Of a stretch of 19,179 nucleotides of DNA, positions 7,823-14,083 are shown in pieces (position 1 is the stretch's first letter; every line of letters starts with the position of its first letter). Origin of the DNA: JABDOU01 sp041609995 (GTDB taxonomy: Bacteria; Actinomycetota; Acidimicrobiia; Spongiisociales; SHLN01); assembly GCA_041609995.1 (NCBI GenBank), contig JBFIPU010000045.1:1-19179 (forward strand), in the 5' to 3' direction. Below the pieces are notes generated by a model. The model worked only from the letters and a program-made list of their open reading frames with translations, was not told the origin of the DNA and searched no databases. Made by a program: the position numbers and the translations under genes.

Positions 7823-7878
7823 GCCACCTCACGCTAGCGGACCGGTACCGCCGCCTTCGCGCCGAGGACAGGACGGGA

Positions 7879-7896
7879 ATCAGGGGAAACCCTGAT
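7879..7896. promoter_or_regulatory. 7-bp hairpin with GAAA tetraloop between divergent genes
   Basis: ATCAGGG (7879-7885) and CCCTGAT (7890-7896) are exact reverse complements separated by GAAA, a stable GNRA tetraloop when transcribed rightward. It sits 35 bases before the ATG of the DUF2157 gene and 57 bases before the treS start. It could be a 5'-leader RNA hairpin or a DNA operator for either gene. Confidence 0.45.
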
Positions 7897-7931
7897 CGTC
7901 GTTTGGCAAGGAATCTGCGATCATTACGGCC

Positions 7932-9188
7932 ATGAACACCGACCCGTCCACCGCGGAGCAGCCGGTCGAGGCCGAGCCCTCGCGAGCTTGGCTGGACGAT
8001 CGCGTGCGGGAGTGGCAAGACGCAGAAATCATCACGGCCGAACAGGCGAGCGCCATTGTCGCACTCGAAGCCGGGAGGCAGAAGTCGGCTACCAACGCCT
8101 ACCGCTACGGACGGCTGATCGGTTTAATCTCCGCTTTCGGGGCGATTCTCCTCGGCGTCGGCCTGATCTTGCTCGTTGCAGCCAATTGGGCGGATCTCCC
8201 CCGCATCACCAAGGTCGCGATCGCCATCCTGGTGGTGGTGGCGCTGGAGTCGGTGGGCTTCTGGCTGCGCTACCACACCGAGTACGTTCGCACCGGCGGG
8301 GCGTTCCTGTTCGTGGGCGCCGCCGCCTACGGCGGTGCCATCGCGCTGGTAGGCCAGACCTACAACTATCCGACCGACGACCCCAACCTGCTGGTCGTGT
8401 GGTTCCTCCCGGTGTTGCCCCTCGCCTACATCGTGCGTTCTCAGATGGTCGCCGCCCTCGCCATCGTCGTCGGCTACTGGGCCATCGGGATCCGGGCCGC
8501 AGAGTGGCTCGACTTCTTCGACGACGACCGGGTGCTGTTCGTGTGGCAGACCTTGTATTTGGCGCTGGCGGCCGGCGTGGTGGCCATCGGATATCTGCAC
8601 GAGCGCTGGGAAAACGTGCGCTTGCTGGGTCGTCCCTATGAATGGATCGGCTCGACGACGATTCTCGTACTCCTCTACATCATGGGATTCGAGTTCTGGT
8701 ACGACGACCCGGAGCCGTGGCTCGCTGTTATCCCAACGCAGGTGTGGATCTTGCTGGCGGCCGGCCTGGCCCTCATGGCGGCCGCCTCCGTCAGACTCGC
8801 GCAATCCCGTCAGGACGCCGGACCGGTCGAGTCGGTCGGCGGGATCCTGGTCCCGGGAATCGCGGCGTATCTGTTGATCGGATTGATGATGGTGGCTCCG
8901 GCAGTCTCCTCGGGCGTCATGTTCGTTCTCGAGAATCTGCTCACTCTGGTGACGCTGGTCGGTCTGGTGGCGGTCGGTGTCGCCACCCGCCGCGAGGCTC
9001 TGGTCAACGTGTCGGTGCTCGTGTTCGGGATCGTCGTCTTCACTCGTTACCTGGCGATCGGATTCGGCATGTTCGGCACCTCGCTCGCTCTCATCGTGGG
9101 AGGCCTGCTGCTGATCGCCATGGCGTGGGCGTTGGAGCGTCTACGCCGTGACCTCATCGCCCGCATCGAGCAAGGGAGTGAGACATGA
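7932..9188 (+). CDS. DUF2157 domain polytopic membrane protein
   Basis: The protein has 418 residues. A soluble N-terminal segment, about residues 19-58 (RAWLDDRVREWQDAEIIT, EQASAIVALE), is the DUF2157 signature. It is followed by roughly ten hydrophobic segments, the first at about 62-84 (LIGLISAFGAILLGVGLILL) and the last at about 384-401. The motif GQTYNYPTDDPNLLVVWFLP (141-160) matches the conserved loop of this family, which in relatives reads IAQ.Y......DP...L...LP. The C-terminus is a charged tail (LERLRRDLIARIEQ). Biochemical function is unknown. It overlaps the following GDYXXLXY gene by 4 bp (ATGA), so the two are translationally coupled. The ribosome binding site before the ATG is poor (AAGGAA is about 18 bases away). 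Confidence 0.85.
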   Translation: MNTDPSTAEQPVEAEPSRAWLDDRVREWQDAEIITAEQASAIVALEAGRQKSATNAYRYGRLIGLISAFGAILLGVGLILLVAANWADLPRITKVAIAILVVVALESVGFWLRYHTEYVRTGGAFLFVGAAAYGGAIALVGQTYNYPTDDPNLLVVWFLPVLPLAYIVRSQMVAALAIVVGYWAIGIRAAEWLDFFDDDRVLFVWQTLYLALAAGVVAIGYLHERWENVRLLGRPYEWIGSTTILVLLYIMGFEFWYDDPEPWLAVIPTQVWILLAAGLALMAAASVRLAQSRQDAGPVESVGGILVPGIAAYLLIGLMMVAPAVSSGVMFVLENLLTLVTLVGLVAVGVATRREALVNVSVLVFGIVVFTRYLAIGFGMFGTSLALIVGGLLLIAMAWALERLRRDLIARIEQGSET

Positions 9189-9694
9189 CGCGCACCGCCC
9201 GGCTCTTCATCGGCGTGATCATCGCCCAGGTGCTGATCCTGGTGGGCATGGCCGCCGGCAATGAGTTGATTCTCAGCACGGACACCCGCGACGTCACGTT
9301 GCAGACGGTGCCGGTCGATCCCCGCGACCTGCTTCGGGGCGACTTCGTGGTACTTCGCTATGAGATCAGCGAGCTGCGGGCCGCTGGACTCGACGTGCTT
9401 CTCGGTGAAGACATCTTCGTCGAACTTGTCGAAACAGGCGACGGCCAGTGGGGGGCGGCCGCCATCGACCGGGCGCCGCGTTCCGACTGGCAACGATTCA
9501 TCCGCGGAACCGTGGTTTCGAAGACCGACGATCGGATCGAGCTCGAATACGGGATAGAGGCCTACTTCGTTCCCGAGGGCCGGGGGTTCGAGATCGAAAC
9601 AGCTCGCGACGTCGATGTCGTGGTGGCCCTGTCTGACGAGGGCGACGCCGTGATACGACATCTCATCGTTGACGGGGACCGCTGGGAGCCATAG
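9185..9694 (+). CDS. GDYXXLXY family membrane-anchored protein
   Basis: The protein has 169 residues. One N-terminal transmembrane or signal-anchor segment (about 7-25, LFIGVIIAQVLILVGMAAG) is followed by the family signature VDPRDLLRGDFVVLRYEI (44-61), in which GDYXXLXY appears as GDFVVLRY with Phe replacing the usual Tyr. The rest is predicted beta-rich and extracytoplasmic. Members of this family are known mainly as operon partners of DUF2157 and DUF4401 membrane proteins; their role is unknown. The ATG overlaps the TGA of the DUF2157 gene, so the two proteins probably act as a pair at the membrane. A separate DUF4401 gene, often the third partner, is absent. The C-terminus (VDGDRWEP) is acidic. 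Confidence 0.8.
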   Translation: MTRTARLFIGVIIAQVLILVGMAAGNELILSTDTRDVTLQTVPVDPRDLLRGDFVVLRYEISELRAAGLDVLLGEDIFVELVETGDGQWGAAAIDRAPRSDWQRFIRGTVVSKTDDRIELEYGIEAYFVPEGRGFEIETARDVDVVVALSDEGDAVIRHLIVDGDRWEP

Positions 9695-9728
9695 GACGAC
9701 AGATTGGTCGAGTCCGCAGCCGCCGACC

Positions 9729-10204
9729 TCAGACCACCAATACCACCTGAGCGAGGGCCCGTTTCCAGGGTTCGATGACGGCGGGGTCCCGGTAGGGGCG
9801 TCGATCGAGCCATTGCCCGACATCCACCGACGTGAAACGTTCCGGCACCAGCTTCGGCGGTCGCCCTAGCCCACCGCAGCTGTCCCAACTCCACCTGGGC
9901 GGCAACCAGGATCAGCAGCGCTTCCAGGTTGTGCGGCTGGTGCTCGTGTACCGACTCGGCGGTTGCGGCGGCCGCGTCCAACCGGTTGCCAAGATACAAC
10001 GAGCAGGCCTCGTCGGTGGGGTACCAGGCTTGTTCGTGGCCGTGAGCCGCATCCCCAAGTCGAGCAGATCGAGCCTTCTCCCAATCTCCCAGGTGTCGGC
10101 GCACGCTCCCCTCCAGGCCGTATGTGATATCTCAGGTGGGCCGTGCGATCTCCACGTCCTCCAACAACTTGTGCGCCGGCCCGTTCGAATGTTCAGGTTG
10201 CTCG
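9729..10204 (-). pseudogene. decayed C-terminal part of a TPR protein (cyclase/regulator type)
   Basis: Read on the minus strand, one frame gives LEDVEIARPT, a TGA at 10134-10132, then DITYGLEGSVRRHLGDWEKA, and helical repeats including LYLGNRLDAAAATAESVHEH and LEALLILVAAQVELGQL. The frame shifts at about 9852: one extra base after ATAE moves the sense into LVPERFTSVDVGQWLDRRPY, then PVIEPWKRAL-like sequence (DPAVIEPWKRALAQVV), ending at TGA 9731-9729. This is the tail seen in TPR-containing adenylate cyclases and related signal proteins. The N-terminal enzyme or regulator domains are missing, and the region upstream is occupied by the YdeI-family gene. One nonsense codon plus one frameshift argue for a real pseudogene rather than a single sequencing error. 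Confidence 0.65.
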
Positions 10205-10254
10205 GCTTCCTCGCGCCGTCGACGTCGAGATCGATCATCGCCGCCCGCTGAGAG

Positions 10255-10287
10255 GAATTCGCAGCCCTAAGGTCGACTGCGCAATTC
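10255..10287. repeat. imperfect inverted repeat upstream of the YdeI-family gene
   Basis: GAATTCGCAG (10255-10264) matches the reverse complement of CTGCGCAATTC (10277-10287) with one bulged C. It lies 18 bases before the ATG at 10305. It could be an operator for that gene or debris of the adjoining pseudogene. Confidence 0.3.
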
Positions 10288-10304
10288 GCGCGTGGCAACG
10301 AGGC

Positions 10305-10898
10305 ATGGCATACAAAAACGTTCCGGATCCATCTGATCAGGTGTATTTCCCTGACCGTGCCTCGTGGCGCACATGGCTCACCAAGAACCACGAGGCTCGC
10401 GACTCGATCTGGCTCGTCTTTCACAAGAAGGACTCGCCGACCACCTCCATCGATTACGAGTCGGCTGTTCTGGAGGCGCTCTGCTTTGGGTGGATCGACT
10501 CAAAGGTGCAGCGCATCGACGACTACACCTACCGGCAGTATTTCTCCAGACGAAAACCGGCGGGAACATGGAACGGCCTCAACAAGAAGCGTGTCGCTCA
10601 ACTGCGCCGCGCCGGTCTCATGACCGAGGCTGGTGAATCGGCGATTGCCGTGGCCAAAGAGAACGGGGCCTGGGAGTTTCTCGACGAAATTGAAGCGATG
10701 GTGATACCGGATGACCTGGCGGAGGCGTTCGCCCGTGCTGACGGTGCTCGTGAGAACTTCGATACGTTCTCCAACACCAAGAAGCAGGGGGTGCTGTTCT
10801 GGATCAAACAGGCCAAGAGACCGGAGACACGCGCCGGGCGCATCTCGAAGACGGTTGCAGCCGCCGCCCGGAACGAGACACCGCTCAACTACCTCTAG
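10305..10898 (+). CDS. YdeI/OmpD-associated family protein
   Basis: The protein has 197 residues from the ATG at 10305. The open frame extends further 5', but that part is antisense to the TPR relic and shows no family similarity, so the shorter start is preferred. Conserved blocks of the YdeI family are visible: YFPDRASWRTWLTKNHE (14-30), SIWLVFHKK (34-42), YESAVLEALCFGWIDSK (51-67), YFSRRKPAGTWNGLNKKR (79-96), and a C-terminal segment around ENFDTFSNTKKQGVLFWIKQ followed by the basic RISKTVAAAARNE. It is a cytosolic, stand-alone protein. In E. coli, YdeI was linked to stress and antimicrobial-peptide resistance, but many members lack an assigned biochemical role. It ends 22 bp from the convergent lipoprotein gene. 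Confidence 0.88.
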   Translation: MAYKNVPDPSDQVYFPDRASWRTWLTKNHEARDSIWLVFHKKDSPTTSIDYESAVLEALCFGWIDSKVQRIDDYTYRQYFSRRKPAGTWNGLNKKRVAQLRRAGLMTEAGESAIAVAKENGAWEFLDEIEAMVIPDDLAEAFARADGARENFDTFSNTKKQGVLFWIKQAKRPETRAGRISKTVAAAARNETPLNYL

Positions 10899-10920
10899 CT
10901 GATAGCGGCGCACTCATCAT

Positions 10921-11970
10921 TCAGGGAACGTACTGCTCATCGATCATGGTGACCTCTCCGCCATCGACCTCGAGCCAGACACCGGGCAGATATTCGCGGC
11001 TCGGCCGTTCCGCCACCCACTGGGCGTATGAACCTGTGGTGGCATCCGCCGGATCACCGGTTGGCAACCAGGTGACCGACGTCGACTCAGCAACCGCCAG
11101 TGTTCTCAGCACGTCGCTCTGATTACGGATGTGGTAATCGTTCGGTGGCGGGGACTCCTCTCCGTCTTCGGCCGCGGCATCGGCGGCGGCCGTCCCAGAG
11201 AACCAGCATGCGAGATCGAAGACCAACTCGTCTCCATTGGCGTCGACCGCGAAACCGAACCAACGGCCGTCCGGGAGTTGCTCGGTTCCCGGGGTGCATC
11301 CCGAACCCAGTGCCCTCTCGTTGGTCGACAAGGTCACCGGTTCGGCGCCGCTGCGGGTGTACTCCCGACATTCCCGCTGGAGCCAATTCGAGAACACGTC
11401 ACAGCTGCCATCGATCTCATAGCGCACCCGCTCGACTTCCTCAAACTGAAACACGGTTGCGTTGAGCTGAGCCAGCAACGACTCACTTCCGCAACTGGTT
11501 GAAGCGTTCGAGAGCAGCCCGCGCATGTCGCGAAAGTCCACGACGAGCTCTCCATTTACCTGCGACATCGCCCGGAGCACACCCTCGGACTCCGCCGAGA
11601 AGAACGAACTGGCACCCATCGCTACTTCTTCCATATTCGGACCCGCCACCAGCAAGGACAGCGCTGCGGCGACCTGGTCGGTCGCAGGAATCAGCCGGTC
11701 GAAACCGGTCACGGCGGCGCAGTCGCTCCCGTCCCCGGTGGCAAAGAAGACCTGTGCCGGCTGAGAACCTGGGACGGTCGTAGAGGACGACGCAACCGAG
11801 GTGCTCGTGTCGGGCATGGTGGAAGTCGTGCTCGAAGCTGTGGTGGCGGGTGGGCTGGTCGTGACGACTATCGAAGGTTCGGAGCTGGTCGAGATGGTGT
11901 CTTGCGATCCGCAGGCGGACGCCAGGAGACCAGCGACCAGGATGACCACCCACACTGAAGTCCTGTTCAT
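10921..11970 (-). CDS. GerMN-domain lipoprotein with an extra C-terminal domain
   Basis: The protein has 349 residues. The N-terminus is a type II signal peptide with lipobox LASAC and acylated Cys20, followed by a Ser/Thr-rich linker (about 21-70) that spaces the protein from the membrane. Residues about 73-190 form a GerMN-like domain: QVFFATGDG (73-81), AALSLLVAGPN (102-112), GELVVDFRD (140-148) and SLLAQLNATVFQFEEVERVRY (164-184). A second region, about 214-349, contains PDGRWFGFAV, FDLACWFSG, PPPNDYHIRN and a closing EVTMIDEQYVP. I recall this second block as a recurring, unnamed module in actinobacterial exported proteins. GerMN domains occur in sporulation proteins and in cell-envelope lipoproteins such as LpqB; nothing here implies sporulation. 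It follows the Mth938-like gene by four bases and is probably co-transcribed with it. Confidence 0.75.
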   Translation of the reverse strand: MNRTSVWVVILVAGLLASACGSQDTISTSSEPSIVVTTSPPATTASSTTSTMPDTSTSVASSSTTVPGSQPAQVFFATGDGSDCAAVTGFDRLIPATDQVAAALSLLVAGPNMEEVAMGASSFFSAESEGVLRAMSQVNGELVVDFRDMRGLLSNASTSCGSESLLAQLNATVFQFEEVERVRYEIDGSCDVFSNWLQRECREYTRSGAEPVTLSTNERALGSGCTPGTEQLPDGRWFGFAVDANGDELVFDLACWFSGTAAADAAAEDGEESPPPNDYHIRNQSDVLRTLAVAESTSVTWLPTGDPADATTGSYAQWVAERPSREYLPGVWLEVDGGEVTMIDEQYVP

Positions 11971-11974
11971 ATCC

Positions 11975-12325
11975 TCAGCAGGTCACGTGCAGGATGGCGT
12001 TGACGTCCGCCGGGTCGAGCGACCGCAGCAACGAACAGGCCTCGGCAGTGGGCATGATGTCCACGCTCACGTTGGCCGAGGTGGCGGCCTCGGTCACCTC
12101 GGGCAAGATCGGCAGGCTCCCCGAGTAGCCGGATCCGATCACCAACCGCGATTTGGACCACGGTATGTCCTCGGCGGCCGACAGCGGAGTATGACCTCCC
12201 CTTTTGAGCTTCTTCGAGGGGCCTTTGTCGCGCGCCCTCACGTCTCCGTCCTCGATCACCACATCGTGGTCGTATCTTCGACCGAAGACCTCGATGGTCC
12301 CAAACCCGGGATATTCGATGTCCAT
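11975..12325 (-). CDS. Mth938-like domain protein (DUF498)
   Basis: The protein has 116 residues, full length for the family. Motifs in order: YPGFGTIEVFGRRYDHDVVI (5-24), SKKLKRGGHTPLS (37-49), RLVIGSGYSGSLPILPEV (60-77), IMPTAEACSLL (90-100) and the terminal HVTC (113-116). The KK...HTPLS, G(S/T)G and H(L/V)TC signatures are characteristic of Mth938/NDUFAF3-like proteins. The human relative is an assembly factor of respiratory complex I, but bacterial members have no settled function. The ATG at 12325-12323 has no ribosome binding site. A TATCGT -10-like hexamer ends six bases upstream, so the mRNA is probably leaderless. It is the first gene of a two-gene unit with the GerMN lipoprotein and is divergent from rtcB. 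Confidence 0.85.
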   Translation of the reverse strand: MDIEYPGFGTIEVFGRRYDHDVVIEDGDVRARDKGPSKKLKRGGHTPLSAAEDIPWSKSRLVIGSGYSGSLPILPEVTEAATSANVSVDIMPTAEACSLLRSLDPADVNAILHVTC

Positions 12326-12331
12326 GATTCA

Positions 12332-12337
12332 ACGATA
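12332..12337 (-). promoter_or_regulatory. candidate -10 for a leaderless Mth938-lipoprotein transcript
   Basis: On the minus strand TATCGT is followed by six bases (TGAATC) and then the ATG, placing the expected transcription start at or next to the start codon. This agrees with the missing ribosome binding site. No clear -35 hexamer was found. Confidence 0.4.
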
Positions 12338-12339
12338 GA

Positions 12340-12351
12340 CCGGCATGCCGG
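12340..12351. promoter_or_regulatory. 12-bp perfect palindrome in the rtcB/Mth938 divergent region
   Basis: CCGGCATGCCGG is an exact palindrome located two bases upstream of the candidate minus-strand -10, in the spacer where a bound repressor would block that promoter. A second small inverted repeat, GGAGC(cgaatat)GCTCC, lies at 12373-12389. Either could be a control site for the divergent pair. Confidence 0.35.
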
Positions 12352-12445
12352 CCGTCGGTGTCGCCTTGTAAGGGAGCCGAATATGCTCCGAATGAAAGGC
12401 CGTCCGACCCTGGTAGGCGACTTCCACCCGTGAAAGGCTGGCTGT

Positions 12446-13912
12446 GTGACGAACTTGGCAGACAAGTTGCCGCCGATCATCAAGGTGGGCTTGACGCAGC
12501 TCCGCGGCCTCAGCCCCACTTTGTGGGAAATCGAGCGGGTCGGCTCGATGCGGGTGCCGGGTCGCGTATACGCCTCCCGGCCCCTGCTCGAGCAGCCCGA
12601 CGTGGACAAAGCGCTCCGCCAGGTCCAGTCGGTCGCCCATCTTCCCGGCATCGTGGAGGCGTCCTTCGCCATGCCCGACATGCACCCCGGTTACGGGTTT
12701 CCGATCGGAGGAGTGGCGGCCACCGACGTAGGTGCGGGCGGGGTCGTCTCGCCCGGAGGCGTCGGCTTCGACATCGGGTGTGGGGTGCGCCTGCTGTCGT
12801 CGACGTTCACGCTCGACCACTTCGACCGGTATGGCAGCCGCATCATGAACGGCCTCTCCAAGGGGATTCCGAGAGGGAGCGGACCCGGCGGGATCGCGTC
12901 CGGCGACTATCTGCCCAGCATCTTGCGCGGGGGCGTGCCGGCGGCCGTCGATGCCGGATTCGGACGAGCGCGCGACATCGAGCGGTCTGCCCATCAGGGT
13001 TGGTTCGAACAGGCCGAACCAGGTCTCATTTCCCAACGGGCCCGCGACCGGGGACGGCGCCAGATCGGATCTCTCGGAGGCGGAAACCACTTCCTCGAGG
13101 TTCAGGTGATCGAGCAGGTCGTCGACCGGCAGGCGGCGGCCGCGTTCGGCATCGTGGAAGGGCGCCTGTGCGTGATGATCCATTGCGGAAGCCGGGGGCT
13201 CGGTCACCAGGTGTGCAGCGACGCTGTCGACGTGGCCAAGCAGGCCATGCCGCGATACGACATCGCGTTGCCCGATCCCCAGCTCGCTTGCGTGCCAGTC
13301 GAGTCTCCCGAAGGGGCGACCTACCTGGCCGCCATGTGGGCGGCCGCCAACTTCGCCATGGCGAACCGGCAGGTGCTGACCGACCAGGTACGGCGGGTCT
13401 TTGCCGATGTGTTCGAAACCGAGGTGGGCGACGTGCCGCTCGACCTGGTTTACGACGTCCTGCACAATATGGCGAGCCTCGAGGTGCAGGAGGGGTCAAT
13501 GGCGACGTATTGCGTGCACCGCAAGGGCGCCACCCCGGCCCATGGGGTCGGGCACCCGGATCTCCCGTCGGACCTCCGAGAGGTGGGGCAACCGGTGATC
13601 CTGCCCGGAAGCATGGGCACCAGTTCCTGGCTGCTGGTGGGCACCAATGACAACCCTGCGTTCTCCTCGGCCCCCCACGGCGCCGGGCGCGTCATGAGCC
13701 GCACTGCTGCCCGTCGACTGCGCGCCGGGCGCCAGGTGCTCGACGAGATGACCGAGGCCGGCATCATCGTCCGCCCCAAGGTCGTCAAAGAACTCGCAGA
13801 GGAAGCCGCCTATGCCTACAAAGACGTCTCTGAGGTAGTGAACGTCTCGGACCTGGCGAGCCTGGCCAAACCGGTGGCCGAGATGCGACCACTCGGCGTG
13901 GTCAAGGGATAG
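12446..13912 (+). CDS. rtcB: RtcB family RNA-splicing/repair ligase
   Basis: The protein has 488 residues from a GTG start, with AAAGG at 12433-12437 eight bases upstream. RtcB joins RNA 2',3'-cyclic phosphate or 3'-phosphate ends to 5'-OH ends using GTP and Mn2+. The active-site set is complete when matched to the Pyrococcus enzyme: D109 and C112 in GFDIGCGVRLL, N214 and H215 in GGGNHFLEVQ, H246 in MIHCGSRGLGHQ, H340 in VLHNMA, and the guanylated histidine H411 in PHGAGR. AMPDMHPGYGFPIGGVAAT (75-93) is also typical. No archease gene, which assists RtcB in many genomes, and no rtcA is nearby. It is divergent from the Mth938-lipoprotein unit. It is most likely an RNA-repair enzyme, and intron-containing tRNA processing is not implied. 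Confidence 0.93.
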   Translation: MTNLADKLPPIIKVGLTQLRGLSPTLWEIERVGSMRVPGRVYASRPLLEQPDVDKALRQVQSVAHLPGIVEASFAMPDMHPGYGFPIGGVAATDVGAGGVVSPGGVGFDIGCGVRLLSSTFTLDHFDRYGSRIMNGLSKGIPRGSGPGGIASGDYLPSILRGGVPAAVDAGFGRARDIERSAHQGWFEQAEPGLISQRARDRGRRQIGSLGGGNHFLEVQVIEQVVDRQAAAAFGIVEGRLCVMIHCGSRGLGHQVCSDAVDVAKQAMPRYDIALPDPQLACVPVESPEGATYLAAMWAAANFAMANRQVLTDQVRRVFADVFETEVGDVPLDLVYDVLHNMASLEVQEGSMATYCVHRKGATPAHGVGHPDLPSDLREVGQPVILPGSMGTSSWLLVGTNDNPAFSSAPHGAGRVMSRTAARRLRAGRQVLDEMTEAGIIVRPKVVKELAEEAAYAYKDVSEVVNVSDLASLAKPVAEMRPLGVVKG

Positions 13913-14019
13913 GACACGCATCTCGGCCGGCTCAGCGCCGAGCTCTCGCTCAGCGATCCGTACTCGCCACCCTCGGATGGTTGGGCCAGGAGCTCGGCCG
14001 GCGGACCAGCAGTGGTCCT

Positions 14020-14029
14020 CTACGCTGTG
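14020..14029 (+). promoter_or_regulatory. candidate -10 (TACGCT) for the FMN oxidase gene
   Basis: The decamer CTACGCTGTG contains TACGCT, a TANNNT match, and recurs identically at 15408-15417 before acoX. Here it would give a leader of about 50 nt ending in a strong ribosome binding site at 14069-14075, and it argues against a translation start at 14012. Confidence 0.35.
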
Positions 14030-14068
14030 TCCCAGGAATGCCATGGCAGACGGAAATTACAACAAGCG

Positions 14069-14083
14069 AGGAGGGAACGACTG
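14069..14083 (+). promoter_or_regulatory. strong ribosome binding site before a CTG start codon
   Basis: AGGAGGG (14069-14075) is the best ribosome binding site near this gene. The only in-frame codon at proper distance is CTG at 14081-14083 (five-base spacer). The nearest in-frame ATG, 14102, is 26 bases away, and a GTG at 14085 is out of frame. Confidence 0.5.

Noticed and set aside
6512..7837. A 441-codon plus-strand frame opposite treS
   Set aside because: It mirrors treS codons; no recognisable domain was found in its translation, while the minus strand has all GH13 catalytic regions.
9832..10251. A 139-codon plus-strand frame in the 9.8-10.25 kb region
   Set aside because: The translation has no family features, and the opposite strand shows coherent TPR-relic sequence, which explains the open frame.
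10921..11970. A sporulation or germination role for the GerMN lipoprotein
   Set aside because: GerMN domains are widespread in non-sporulating actinobacterial lipoproteins, and no sporulation gene is present in the window.
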